Shown: positions 50,499 to 58,911, counted from the stretch's first letter. The stretch: 64,000 nucleotides of DNA from Cryobacterium sp. N22 (GCF_002929555.1 NZ_PJJP01000034.1:154937-218936), one strand, 5' to 3'. Made by a program: numbers and translations. The notes: generated by a model from the letters alone, not told the origin.

Positions 50499-51580
50499 GC
50501 GACTCCCGCGCATCCTGGCGCGCCCACCCGGCCGCCCGCCTGGTGGATGCCGCCGCCCGCCACCCCGCCGTGGTCCCGCTGGCCGCGGTGGCCGTTGCCG
50601 TGCTCATCGGCGGCGTCATCATCGCCGCGGCCGGGCTCGACCCCGTCACCGCGTACGCGGCCGTGCTCGCCGGGGCGCTGGACCCCGACACCCTGGACTA
50701 CACCTTCTCGGTCTGGGGATTCATCTGCGGCATGGCGCTCGTGGCCGCCATCCCCCTGCGCATGGGCGAGTTCAACCTCGGCGGCAACGGCCAGCTGGTG
50801 CTCGGCGGACTCGCCGCGGCGCTGGTCGCCGGCCAGTCCGGCCTGCCGCCGCTTGTCGCCGTGCCCGTCGCCCTCCTGGCCGCCGCGGTGCTCGCCGGCG
50901 GGTTCGGCGCTCTCTCCGCCCCGTTGTCCACCCGGTTCGGCATCCCGATCATCATCAGCACCCTGCTGCTCTCCCCCATCGCCGTCGCCGTGGTCTCCTA
51001 CCTCGTGCGTTTCCGAATCGGTGAGGCCGGCGCCGCCGTCGCCCAGACCGAACGGTTCCCGGAGGGCGCCCGGATGTGGGCGATCGGCGACCTCTCCTAT
51101 ACCAATGTGGGGTTGCTGGTCGTGATCGGCCTGATGGTGGCCTTCTGGCTGGTCGACAGCCGCACCGCCGTGGGGTTCGAACTGCGGGTGGTGGGCGCCA
51201 ACCGCCGGTTCGGCGCCTACGGCGGCGTGCGGGTGGGCCGCCTGGCCTTCGGCGCGATGGCGGCATCCGGCGCCGTCGCCGGCGTGGTCGGGGCCATCAT
51301 CACGCTGTCCTCCCCGTACCGGCTCATCGACGGTGCGCTGCTCTCGCCCGGCTACACCTTCGCCGGGCTCGCCGCGGCGCTGTTGGCCGGCGGCCGGCCG
51401 GCGCTGATCCCGGTGACGGCCATCCTGTTCACGGTGTTGCAAGTGGGCGGCGCGGCCATGGAACGCTCGGCCGATGTTCCGCGCCAGCTCTCCGATGTGC
51501 TCCAGGGTGTGGTCATCGTCGTGCTCGCGCTGCGCACCGTGATCGATTCCAGGCGCTCCGGCGAGAGCGGGGCCCGCTGA
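50495..51580 (+). CDS. nucleoside ABC transporter permease 1 (NupP class)
   Basis: A 361-residue protein, GTG start, with about nine or ten membrane helices beginning near residue 25. Class landmarks are YTFSVWGFICGMALVAAIPL, RMGEFNLGGNGQLVLGGLAA, TRFGIPIIISTLLLSPIAVA and GYTFAGLAAALLAGGRPALI. It forms a heterodimeric channel with the next permease. The stop and the following ATG share a base (TGATG), so the subunits are made in equal amounts. Confidence 0.9.
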   Translation: MSDSRASWRAHPAARLVDAAARHPAVVPLAAVAVAVLIGGVIIAAAGLDPVTAYAAVLAGALDPDTLDYTFSVWGFICGMALVAAIPLRMGEFNLGGNGQLVLGGLAAALVAGQSGLPPLVAVPVALLAAAVLAGGFGALSAPLSTRFGIPIIISTLLLSPIAVAVVSYLVRFRIGEAGAAVAQTERFPEGARMWAIGDLSYTNVGLLVVIGLMVAFWLVDSRTAVGFELRVVGANRRFGAYGGVRVGRLAFGAMAASGAVAGVVGAIITLSSPYRLIDGALLSPGYTFAGLAAALLAGGRPALIPVTAILFTVLQVGGAAMERSADVPRQLSDVLQGVVIVVLALRTVIDSRRSGESGAR

Positions 51581-52485
51581 TGCACGTGTTCGAACTGAGC
51601 TTCGTCGCCGCCGTGCTGCTCGCGGCCACCCCGGTGCTGTTCGCCTCCCTCGCCGGGGCGATCTCGGCGCAGGTGGGGGTGTTCAACATCGCCCTGGAGG
51701 GCCAGATGCTCTGGGGCGCGTTCGCGGCCGTCGCCGCGAGCTACTACACGGGCAACCCCTGGGCCGGCGTGCTGGCGGCCGTCGTGTCCACCGCGGTGTT
51801 CGCGCTGGTCCTGGCCGTCGGGGCGGCCAGGTGGAAGGCCGACCCCATCGTCATCGCGATCGGCTCGAACCTCTTCGCCCTCGGCATCACCGGCTTCCTC
51901 ATGGGCGTGCTCTTCGACGTGTCAGGGTCGTTCTCGCCCCGCGGCCTCGTCGGCCTGCCGAAGATGCAGTGGCTGCACGACGTTCCCGTGCTCGGTGCGG
52001 TGTTCGGCGGCCAGACGGCCCTCGTTCCGCTCGCGCTGGTGCTGATCGTGGTCGTCGGGCTCTGGCTCCTGTTCACCCCGCACGGACTGCGGCTGCGCGG
52101 CGTCGGGGAGCATCCGGAGGCCGCCGCGAGCCTGGGCATCAACGTTCCCGGCTACCAGTTCTGGGTGACCATCGCGGCCGGGGCGCTCTGCGGCTTCGCC
52201 GGCGCGCAGCTGTCGCTGGGCAACGTCACCGTCTTCACCGAGAACATGACCGCCGGCCGCGGCTGGATCGCCGTCGCCGCCGTGATGCTCGTCGCCGGGC
52301 GGCCGCTCTGGCTGCCGTTGGCCTGCCTGGGCTTCGGCGCGGCTGAGGCCCTCGGTTTTCGGCTGCAGGGTGTGGGTGCGCCCCAACAGCTCACCGACGC
52401 GGCGCCGTACCTGATCACCATCCTGGTGCTGGTCCTGACCCGGATCCGCATTCCCCGCCGCACGAAAGCGAGCCTCACCGCATGA
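51580..52485 (+). CDS. nucleoside ABC transporter permease 2 (NupQ class)
   Basis: ATG 51580 gives 301 residues; longer readings run through the first permease gene. About eight or nine helices include LAATPVLFASLAGAISAQVG then VFNIALEGQML, the hallmark of this class, IGSNLFALGITGFLMGVLFD, LRLRGVGEHPEAAASLGINV at the ATPase contact and MTAGRGWIAVAAVMLVAGRP. With permease 1, the ATPase and the lipoprotein it completes a four-gene nucleoside importer. It overlaps the nucleoside hydrolase gene by ATGA. Confidence 0.9.
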   Translation: MHVFELSFVAAVLLAATPVLFASLAGAISAQVGVFNIALEGQMLWGAFAAVAASYYTGNPWAGVLAAVVSTAVFALVLAVGAARWKADPIVIAIGSNLFALGITGFLMGVLFDVSGSFSPRGLVGLPKMQWLHDVPVLGAVFGGQTALVPLALVLIVVVGLWLLFTPHGLRLRGVGEHPEAAASLGINVPGYQFWVTIAAGALCGFAGAQLSLGNVTVFTENMTAGRGWIAVAAVMLVAGRPLWLPLACLGFGAAEALGFRLQGVGAPQQLTDAAPYLITILVLVLTRIRIPRRTKASLTA

Positions 52486-53501
52486 CCGCACCCTCCGATG
52501 CCACCGCCCGCGATGACGCAGCCCCCGTCGACTCGGTCCGGCACATCATCGTCGACACCGACACCGGCATCGACGACGCTCTGGCGCTGCTCTACCTGGC
52601 CGGCAGCGCCAACGCGGAGATCTCGGCGATCACCAGCGTCTACGGCAACACCCCCGTCGACGCGGCGCTGACCAACATCGCCCGGGTGCTCGAGGTGGCC
52701 GGCCTGCCGGACGTGCTCGTGGCCCGCGGGGCAGACGGCCCGCTGAACGGCGATCCCCGGATAGCCGGTCACGTGCACGGCGCCGACGGGCTGGGCGACC
52801 TCTGGTCGACACCCCTCTCCCCGCGCAACCTGTCGCCGTTGTCGTCGGCCGAGCTGCTCGTGCAGCTCGGCCGTTCCCGCCCCGGCTACTACGACCTGCT
52901 GCCCATCGGACCGCTGACCAACCTCGGCCTGGCACTGCAGATCGAACCCGACCTGCTCACCCTGTTCCGCTCGGTGGTTCTCATGGGCGGCTCCGGCCCG
53001 TTCCCGCCGCTCGGCACCGTGCAGATGGTCGACGCCAACATCCACAACGACGCGGATGCCGCGGCGCTGGTGTTCGCCGCTCCCCGGCGGCGCCTGGTGA
53101 TGGTGGGCGTCAACGTGACCGCCGGAACCATCGTCGACGAAACGGCCGTCGCCACCCTGCACGACGCCGGAACGCCGTGGGGCACGTTCTCGGCCGCGAT
53201 CCTCGAGGCGTACATGGACTTCTACCAGTACTCCTGGGGCCGACGGGTCTCGCCGGCGCACGACGGACTGGCCGCGGCGCTGCTCATCCACCCGGAGTGG
53301 ATCACCGCCGCCCTCGAGGGCCCGGTCAACATCACCACCGACGGATACGCCATCCGCGCGCACCTCGTGCGCACCCACGACGGCGCACCGGTGAGCTGGC
53401 CCACGACGGATGCGCCCGACACCGTCGTCGTCGTCGACGTCGACCGCGCGAGCTTCCTCACCGATTTTGTCGGGGTGCTCTCCGGAACGAGTGCGGGCTG
53501 A
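52482..53501 (+). CDS. nucleoside hydrolase (IU-NH family), candidate methylthioadenosine hydrolase
   Basis: A 339-residue enzyme with the N-terminal Ca2+-binding motif IVDTDTGIDDALAL (Asp25, Asp27, Asp31, Asp32), ISAITSVYGNTPVDAALTNI, LPIGPLTNLGLAL and VVLMGGSGPF. These enzymes hydrolyse the N-glycosidic bond of ribonucleosides to ribose plus base. Being the last gene of the nucleoside importer operon and facing the mtnAKCB operon, it could release adenine and methylthioribose from imported methylthioadenosine, substituting for MtnN. Substrate is inferred; an ordinary purine or pyrimidine nucleosidase cannot be excluded. Confidence 0.88.
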   Translation: MTAPSDATARDDAAPVDSVRHIIVDTDTGIDDALALLYLAGSANAEISAITSVYGNTPVDAALTNIARVLEVAGLPDVLVARGADGPLNGDPRIAGHVHGADGLGDLWSTPLSPRNLSPLSSAELLVQLGRSRPGYYDLLPIGPLTNLGLALQIEPDLLTLFRSVVLMGGSGPFPPLGTVQMVDANIHNDADAAALVFAAPRRRLVMVGVNVTAGTIVDETAVATLHDAGTPWGTFSAAILEAYMDFYQYSWGRRVSPAHDGLAAALLIHPEWITAALEGPVNITTDGYAIRAHLVRTHDGAPVSWPTTDAPDTVVVVDVDRASFLTDFVGVLSGTSAG

Positions 53502-53550
53502 CCGGGGAAATCCACAGATGGGGCGCATCCGTTTACGCCAAGATGGAGGG

Positions 53551-54621
53551 GTGACCTCCCTCCATGACCTGCTCTCCCGCGGCTTCGCGTCCGACAACTA
53601 CTCCGGCATTCACCCGGAGATTCTCGACGCCATCGTGCGGGCAAACGGCGCCCACCAGATCGCCTACGGCGACGACGTCTACACCGCCGAACTGCAGCGT
53701 GTTTTCACGCGGCACTTCGGCGAGGGCGTGGAGGCGTTCCCGGTGTTCAACGGCACCGGCGCCAACGTCACCGGGCTGCAGTCGATGCTGCCGCGCTGGG
53801 GAGCGGTGATCTGCGCGAGCACCGCGCACATCCACACCGACGAGGGCGGCGCCCCCGAGCGGGTCGGCGGCCTCAAGCTGCTGCCGATCGAGACGCCGGA
53901 CGGCAAGCTCACCCCCGCCCTGATCGACCAGGAGGCCTGGGGCTGGGGCGACGAGCACCGTGCCCAGCCGCTCGTGGTGTCGATCACCCAGACCACCGAG
54001 CTGGGCACCCTGTACACGCCGGCCGAGGTGCGCGCCATCGCCGACCACGCGCACGCCAACGGCATGCTGCTGCACATGGACGGTGCCCGCATCTCCAACG
54101 CCGCGGCCGCCCTCGGGGTGCCGTTCCGGGAGTTCACCAGCGACGCCGGCGTCGACGTGCTCAGCTTCGGCGGCACCAAGAACGGCATGATGCTCGGCGA
54201 GTGCATCGTGGTGCTCAACCCGCACAGCTCCACCGGTTTGAAGTACCTGCGCAAGCTCAACATGCAGCTGTCCTCGAAGATGCGCTTCATCTCGGCTCAG
54301 CTGATCGCACTGCTCGACGGCGACCTGTGGCTGCGCAACGCCGACCATGCCAACGCCATGGCCGCTCGCCTGCGCGGTGCGCTCGAGGAGGGCCTGGCGG
54401 ATGGCTCGGTGACCGGGCTCTCGTTCAGCCAGCCCACCCAGGCCAACGCGATCTTCGCCGTGCTGCCCGCCGGTGTGGCCGACAAGGTGCGCGAGTTCTA
54501 CAGGTTCTATGACTGGAACCCGGCCACCGGCGAGGTGCGCTGGATGTGCGGCTTCGACACCACCCCCGACGATGTCGACGATTTTGTCGCCGCCCTGAAG
54601 AAGGAACTGATCAGCGCATGA
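53551..54621 (+). CDS. ltaE: low-specificity L-threonine aldolase
   Basis: GTG 53551 gives 356 residues; an in-frame ATG at 53518 would add 11 unlikely residues. CAAGAT lies six bases before the GTG, compatible with a leaderless mRNA, and GGAGGG fills the gap. The PLP enzyme shows GFASDNYSGIHPEILDAIVR, VFNGTGANVTGLQSML, LLHMDGARISNAAAALG and the lysine that binds PLP in LSFGGTKNGMMLGE. It cleaves L-threonine and allo-threonine to glycine and acetaldehyde. The acyl-CoA ligase gene overlaps its end. Confidence 0.92.
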   Translation: MTSLHDLLSRGFASDNYSGIHPEILDAIVRANGAHQIAYGDDVYTAELQRVFTRHFGEGVEAFPVFNGTGANVTGLQSMLPRWGAVICASTAHIHTDEGGAPERVGGLKLLPIETPDGKLTPALIDQEAWGWGDEHRAQPLVVSITQTTELGTLYTPAEVRAIADHAHANGMLLHMDGARISNAAAALGVPFREFTSDAGVDVLSFGGTKNGMMLGECIVVLNPHSSTGLKYLRKLNMQLSSKMRFISAQLIALLDGDLWLRNADHANAMAARLRGALEEGLADGSVTGLSFSQPTQANAIFAVLPAGVADKVREFYRFYDWNPATGEVRWMCGFDTTPDDVDDFVAALKKELISA

Positions 54622-56324
54622 ACGTCTTCACGAACAAGCCCTGGTTGAGCTCCTACGCGGCGGGCGTGCCCAACACGATCAAGGACCCCACCGAGACCCT
54701 CGTCGACATGATCGAGGGCTCCACCCGCCGGTTCGCTGACAAGGTGGCGCTGGACTTCTTCGGCGGCACCATGACCTACGGGCAGTTGGGCGACGAGATC
54801 TCCCGGGTGGCCAACGGCCTGCGCCGGCTCGGCGTCAAGCCCGGCGACAGGGTGGCGCTGGTGCTGCCGAACTGTCCGCAGCACATCGTCGCGTTCTACG
54901 CCGTGCTGCGGCTCGGCGCGATCGTGGTGGAGCACAACCCGCTCTACACCGAACGTGAACTGCGGCACCAGTTCGAGGACCACGGGGCCAGCGTTGCCAT
55001 CGTCTGGGACAAGGTCTACTCCATGGTGCGCGGCTTCCCCCGCGACATGGGCCTGCACACTGTCGTGGCCGTGGACGTCACCCGGTCGATGCCGCTGGCC
55101 ACCCGGCTGGCGTTGCGCCTGCCGATCCCCAAGTCCCGCACCGCCCGCGCCGCCCTCACCGTGGCCCAGCCGCTCAAGGACGCCATCGAATGGAGCGCCC
55201 TGGTGGGTTCCCGCCGGCTGCGCACCGCGCATCCGCGCCCGCTGCTCGGCGACACCGCCGTGCTGCAGTACACCAGCGGCACCACCGGTTCGCCCAAGGG
55301 CGCGATCCTCACGCACTTCAACCTGCAGGCCAACGCGCAGCAGAGCGAGGCCTGGGTGCCCGGCCTCGAGCGCGGCAACGAGGTCTTCTACGGCGTCCTG
55401 CCGATGTTCCACGCCTACGGCCTCACCCTCTGCCTCACCGTCGCCATGTCGATCGGCGCCCGTCTGGTGCTCTTCCCCAAGTTCGACGAGGGGCTGGTGC
55501 TGAACGCCGTCAAGCGCACCCCGCCCACCTTCCTGCCCGCGGTGCCGCCGATCTACGACCGCCTGGTGAAGGCGGCCGCCAAGCAGAACATCAGCCTGCG
55601 CGGCACCAAGTACGCCATCTCGGGTGCGATGAGCCTGCCCCTGGCCACTGTCGAACTGTGGGAGTCCGCCACGGACGGCCTGCTGGTGGAGGGCTACGGC
55701 ATGACCGAATGCTCCCCCATCGCGGTGGGCAACCCGATGGGCCCGAGCCGGCGCCCCGGCACCGTGGGGGTGCCGTTCCCCAGCACCGAGATCCGGGTGG
55801 TCGACCCCGCCGACCCCGCCGTCGACCGCGGGTTCGACGAGGAGGGCGAACTGCTGATCCGCGGGCCGCAGGTGTTCTCCGGCTACTGGGACCGCCCCAC
55901 CGAGACCGCTCAGACGCTGCTGCCGGATGGCTGGCTGCGCACCGGTGACATCGTCACGGTGTCCCCGGACGGTTTTGTCACCATCGTGGACCGCATCAAG
56001 GAACTGATCATCACCGGCGGGTTCAACGTGTCGCCGTCCGAGGTGGAGGCGGCCCTGCTCTCACACCCCGACGTCGCCGACGCCGCCGTGGTGGGCCTGA
56101 AGAGCGCGCACGGCGGCGAGGATGTCGTGGCCGCCGTGGTGCTCATCGCCGGCGCCACCCTCGACGTGGCCGGCTTGCGGGAGTACTGCCGCACTCGCAT
56201 CTCCGCCTACAAGGTGCCCCGCAGCATCGTCGAGGTCGACGACCTGCCCCGCTCGCTGATCGGCAAGGTCCTGCGCCGCACCGTGCGCGACAACCTCGAA
56301 GCGGCGGCGGAGCACACCGCCTGA
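54618..56324 (+). CDS. fadD: long-chain fatty acid-CoA ligase (AMP-forming)
   Basis: ATG 54618 overlaps the ltaE stop by ATGA. The 568-residue ANL enzyme has the P-loop LQYTSGTTGSPKGAILTH, the A5 motif VEGYGMTECSPIAVGN, WLRTGDIVTVSPDGFVTIVD then RIKELIITGGFNVSPSEVEA, and a C-terminal catalytic Lys in SLIGKVLRR. The FHAYGLTLCLTVAMSIGARL segment is typical of fatty-acid members. It activates long-chain acids with ATP and CoA on the cytoplasmic side. Coupling with threonine aldolase has no obvious metabolic logic. Confidence 0.9.
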   Translation: MNVFTNKPWLSSYAAGVPNTIKDPTETLVDMIEGSTRRFADKVALDFFGGTMTYGQLGDEISRVANGLRRLGVKPGDRVALVLPNCPQHIVAFYAVLRLGAIVVEHNPLYTERELRHQFEDHGASVAIVWDKVYSMVRGFPRDMGLHTVVAVDVTRSMPLATRLALRLPIPKSRTARAALTVAQPLKDAIEWSALVGSRRLRTAHPRPLLGDTAVLQYTSGTTGSPKGAILTHFNLQANAQQSEAWVPGLERGNEVFYGVLPMFHAYGLTLCLTVAMSIGARLVLFPKFDEGLVLNAVKRTPPTFLPAVPPIYDRLVKAAAKQNISLRGTKYAISGAMSLPLATVELWESATDGLLVEGYGMTECSPIAVGNPMGPSRRPGTVGVPFPSTEIRVVDPADPAVDRGFDEEGELLIRGPQVFSGYWDRPTETAQTLLPDGWLRTGDIVTVSPDGFVTIVDRIKELIITGGFNVSPSEVEAALLSHPDVADAAVVGLKSAHGGEDVVAAVVLIAGATLDVAGLREYCRTRISAYKVPRSIVEVDDLPRSLIGKVLRRTVRDNLEAAAEHTA

Positions 56325-56454
56325 CCGGCAGCATCCGAGACCGCACCAAAGATGCGGATGCATGGAATAACTGGGCCCGCACCGCGTTGACCCAGACTGG
56401 GACGATGATGCCCCGCGCCAATTGATAGACACGCACGAGAGAAAGCCGGGCATC

Positions 56455-57030
56455 ATGACCCTCATTACCGACACCCACAGCCGCGCCGCCGACACGACGG
56501 CGCCGATCCTCCCGGCGATGGCCGAGCGCTGGAGCCCCCGCGGCTTCGACCCGACCGCCGTGATCGACGAAGACACCCTCACCACGGTGCTCGAGGCCGC
56601 CCGCTGGGCGCCGTCCGGCAACAACAACCAGCCGGCCCGATTTATCGTCGCCCGCCGCGGGTCCGCGAGCTTCGCCAAGATCCACGCGAACCTCAAGGGC
56701 TTCAACCAGGCCTGGGCGGATAAGGCCTCCGTGCTGATCCTCAACATCGCCGAGGGTGACAACCCCTGGGCTCAGTACGACCTCGGCCAGGCCGTCGCGC
56801 ACCTCACCATCCAGGCTCAGCACGAAGGCCTGTTCAGCCACCAGCTCGGCGGCATCGACCGCAAGGCGCTGGCCGAAGCGTTCCGCCTCAAGGCCGACCA
56901 GGATGCCGTCACCGTGACGGTGCTGGGTGTGCTCGGCGATGCCGAGGCCCTCAGCCCCGAGCTGCTCGAGCGTGAGATCGCTCCGCGCACCCGCAAGCCC
57001 CTCACCGAGATCCTGCTCGTCAACGACTAA
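56455..57030 (+). CDS. nitroreductase-family flavoprotein
   Basis: ATG 56455 gives 191 residues. The fold signature is RWSPRGFDPTAVIDEDTLTT, LEAARWAPSGNNNQPARFIV and DLGQAVAHLTIQAQHEGLFS HQLGG, with FMN-contacting Arg24/Ser25 and the SGNNNQPAR loop; the family's C-terminal Arg stretch appears as RTRKPLTEI. Such homodimeric FMN enzymes reduce nitro compounds or quinones using NAD(P)H. It stands alone, facing the alcohol dehydrogenase across a repeat-rich gap. Substrate unknown. Confidence 0.87.
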   Translation: MTLITDTHSRAADTTAPILPAMAERWSPRGFDPTAVIDEDTLTTVLEAARWAPSGNNNQPARFIVARRGSASFAKIHANLKGFNQAWADKASVLILNIAEGDNPWAQYDLGQAVAHLTIQAQHEGLFSHQLGGIDRKALAEAFRLKADQDAVTVTVLGVLGDAEALSPELLEREIAPRTRKPLTEILLVND

Positions 57031-57059
57031 GCATCCGCCCCGTCGCGGCACCATCCCGC

Positions 57060-57120
57060 CGAGTTGCCGCACATTTCCCTGTGGGGCGCCCCGAAAGGGA
57101 CTTCTGCCGCAACTCGCGGG
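57060..57120 (+). repeat. 61-bp REP-like element, copy 1
   Basis: The element begins CGAGTTGC and ends CCGCAACTCGCGGG, the ends being inverted repeats of each other, with 39 bases between them containing a CCCTG/CGAAAGGG secondary stem. A second copy with identical ends and the same 39-base core length starts at 57196. It lies in the 303-bp gap between the nitroreductase and alcohol dehydrogenase genes. Confidence 0.7.
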
Positions 57121-57195
57121 TGTCGACGCCGCATGATGGATGTGACCGGGCCGCCAATGGGCCGGAAGTGGCGAGTCGTGCGGCAGGCATCTCAC

Positions 57196-57256
57196 CGAGT
57201 TGCGTCATTGCGCCCCTTTGGCTGTACTGAAGGGGGAATCCGCCGCAACTCGCGGG
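57196..57256 (+). repeat. 61-bp REP-like element, copy 2
   Basis: Same ends as copy 1 (CGAGTTGC ... CCGCAACTCGCGGG) and the same total length; the core is diverged but keeps a CCCCTT/AAGGGGG stem. The two copies are direct repeats 136 bp apart. Constant length with core divergence suggests a structured element rather than chance. Confidence 0.7.
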
Positions 57257-57281
57257 GCCCGCAAGTCCCGCGGGCGCACAC

Positions 57282-57318
57282 ACGAACGCCCCCTCGCATC
57301 GAGCGAGGGGGCGTTCGT
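57282..57318 (-). terminator. strong hairpin terminator downstream of the alcohol dehydrogenase gene
   Basis: ACGAACGCCCCCTCGC (57282-57297), 5-nt loop, then its exact complement (57303-57318): a perfect 16-bp stem 15 bp after the adh stop. It has no T-run. It probably terminates adh and may also stop readthrough from the convergent nitroreductase gene. Confidence 0.75.
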
Positions 57319-57332
57319 CATGTGCGGTGGGG

Positions 57333-58382
57333 CTACGGGCGCAGCAGCACCTTGATGGCGCGGCGCTCGTCCATGGCGGAGTAGGCCAGCGCCACCTCGG
57401 ACAGCGGCAGCTGCAGGTCGAAGACCCGGCCGGGGTTGATCGCCCCGCTGAGCACCTCGGGCAGCAGTTCCTCAACATAGCCGCGCACGGATGCGACACC
57501 GCCGTTCACACCCACGTTGCGGCCGAAGAGGGCCTTGATCGGCAGCTCGGCGCCGCCGTTGGGCACGCCGACGTAGCCGACCATGCCGCCGGGCCGGGTC
57601 GAGCGGATCGCCTGGTCCATCGACTCCTCGGTGCCCACGCACTCGAGCACGCAGTCGGCGCCGACGCCGTCGAACATCTCCTGGATGCGCTCGACACCGG
57701 CGTCTCCCCGCTCCTCGACGATGTCGGTGGCGCCGAACTCGCGGGCCACGGCCTGCCGGTCGGCGTGCCGTGACATGGCCACGATGCGGGAGGCGCCGAG
57801 GCGCTTGGCGGCGATGATCGCACAGAGGCCCACGGCCCCGTCGCCGACCACCACGACGGTGCTGCCGACGGTGACGCCGGCCGAGACGGCGGCGTGGTGG
57901 CCGGTGCCCATCACATCGGCGAGGGTCAGCAGGCCCGGCACCTGGGCATCCGTGGGCTGCTCGGGGGTGGCGACGAGCGAACCGTCGGCGTGCGGAACCC
58001 GCACGCGTTCGCCCTGGGCGCCGTCGGCGAAGCCGCCGAGCTGGTCGTCCGAGCCCCACCAGCCGCCGTTGAGGCAGGAGGTGCTGACGCCGTTGCGGCA
58101 GTTGACGCAGGTGTTGTCGCAGTCGTAGAACGGGGCGATGACGAAGTCGCCGACGTTGATGGTGGTGACGTCCGGACCGATCTCGTCGACGATGCCGACG
58201 AACTCGTGGCCGATCCGGTGCGGCTCGTCGGTGGGGGTCACGCCGCGGTACGGCCAGAGGTCCGACCCGCAGACGCAGGCCGCCACCACCCGCACGATGG
58301 CGTCACCGCCGGTGGAGAGGACGGGGTTGGGAACTTCATCGAGTCGGACATCCCGCTCGCCGTAAATAACTGTTGCACGCAT
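57333..58382 (-). CDS. zinc-dependent alcohol dehydrogenase (MDR superfamily)
   Basis: A 349-residue medium-chain dehydrogenase. The catalytic zinc ligands are Cys in VVAACVCGSDLWPY and the His-Glu of HRIGHEFVG; the structural zinc site CDNTCVNCRNGVSTSC has its cysteines. The Rossmann motif is VVVGDGAVGLCAIIAAKRLG, followed by SRHADRQAVAREFGATDIV; the residue after the glycine motif region suggests an NAD(P) preference that cannot be settled by eye. It oxidises an alcohol or reduces an aldehyde in the cytoplasm. A 16-bp-stem hairpin follows its stop. Confidence 0.9.
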   Translation of the reverse strand: MRATVIYGERDVRLDEVPNPVLSTGGDAIVRVVAACVCGSDLWPYRGVTPTDEPHRIGHEFVGIVDEIGPDVTTINVGDFVIAPFYDCDNTCVNCRNGVSTSCLNGGWWGSDDQLGGFADGAQGERVRVPHADGSLVATPEQPTDAQVPGLLTLADVMGTGHHAAVSAGVTVGSTVVVVGDGAVGLCAIIAAKRLGASRIVAMSRHADRQAVAREFGATDIVEERGDAGVERIQEMFDGVGADCVLECVGTEESMDQAIRSTRPGGMVGYVGVPNGGAELPIKALFGRNVGVNGGVASVRGYVEELLPEVLSGAINPGRVFDLQLPLSEVALAYSAMDERRAIKVLLRP

Positions 58383-58402
58383 CAGAAAACCCTACCCCTC
58401 AG

Positions 58403-58467
58403 CCCGCGAACCGTGAGTTAAGCCCCAGAAACGGCCGAGTTCAGGTGCTTAGCTCACGGTTCGCGGG
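58403..58467. repeat. 65-bp element with 21-bp inverted repeats
   Basis: CCCGCGAACCGTGAG followed by TTAAGC (58403-58423) is matched by its complement at 58447-58467, 20 of 21 positions pairing, with a 23-bp spacer. The right arm contains the last codons and stop of the frameshifted oxidoreductase gene, and the left arm ends 20 bp from the adh start. It is too long and regular for chance: a terminator, REP/MITE-like element or recombination relic. Confidence 0.75.
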
Positions 58468-58911
58468 AGGCGGGTTCGAGGACCACGACGGCCGTTTCGG
58501 TGGGGCGGCGGCTGGCGAACCCGTCGAGGTCCTTGTCCACCGACCGCCAGCGGTCCCACAGCCGGGAGCGTTCCAGTCCGGTCGCGGCGTGCGCGACAAC
58601 GCGGCGCGACCCGTCGGCGAGTTGGACCTGGCACAGCGGGTGCGCCTGCAGGTTCAGCCACCACGCGGGCTCGGCTTCACCCCAGCCGTTCATCGCCAGG
58701 GTCACCAGGTTCGGGCCGTCCTCCAGATAGCCCACGATCACGGACCGTTCCTGGCCGCTGCGGCGACCTGTGGTGGTCAGCCGCAACGCACCCCACCGCT
58801 GGGCCGGGCGCGCCACAGGCCACGTCGGCCGCCGGTCACCCGGAACACGGCCCTGTGCACCTTCCAAGCCAGCACGACAAACCAGCGCGGCGGCAAGCGG
58901 GGGGTCGTCAT
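58454..58911 (-). pseudogene. nitroreductase-type deazaflavin (F420)-dependent oxidoreductase, frameshifted
   Basis: The N-terminus is read in one frame from ATG 58911 (MTTPRLPPRWFVVLAWKVHR, then RVTGGRRGLWRARP), and the body in another frame (QRWGALRLTTTGRRSGQERS, VIVGYLEDGPNLVTLAMNGW, WWLNLQAHPLCQVQLADGSR). Both parts match one family protein. Joining them needs one extra base near 58798-58815; restoring a C in the GCGCCCGG run gives ...RAPAQRWGAL..., the usual family sequence. It is therefore a pseudogene or a base-calling error. Intact members use F420H2 to reduce small molecules. Its 3' end lies inside the 65-bp inverted repeat. Confidence 0.8.

Noticed and set aside
53518..53550. ATG 53518 as the start of the threonine aldolase
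   Set aside because: It would add an atypical MGRIRLRQDGG leader, and its codons overlap the probable -10 region of GTG 53551.
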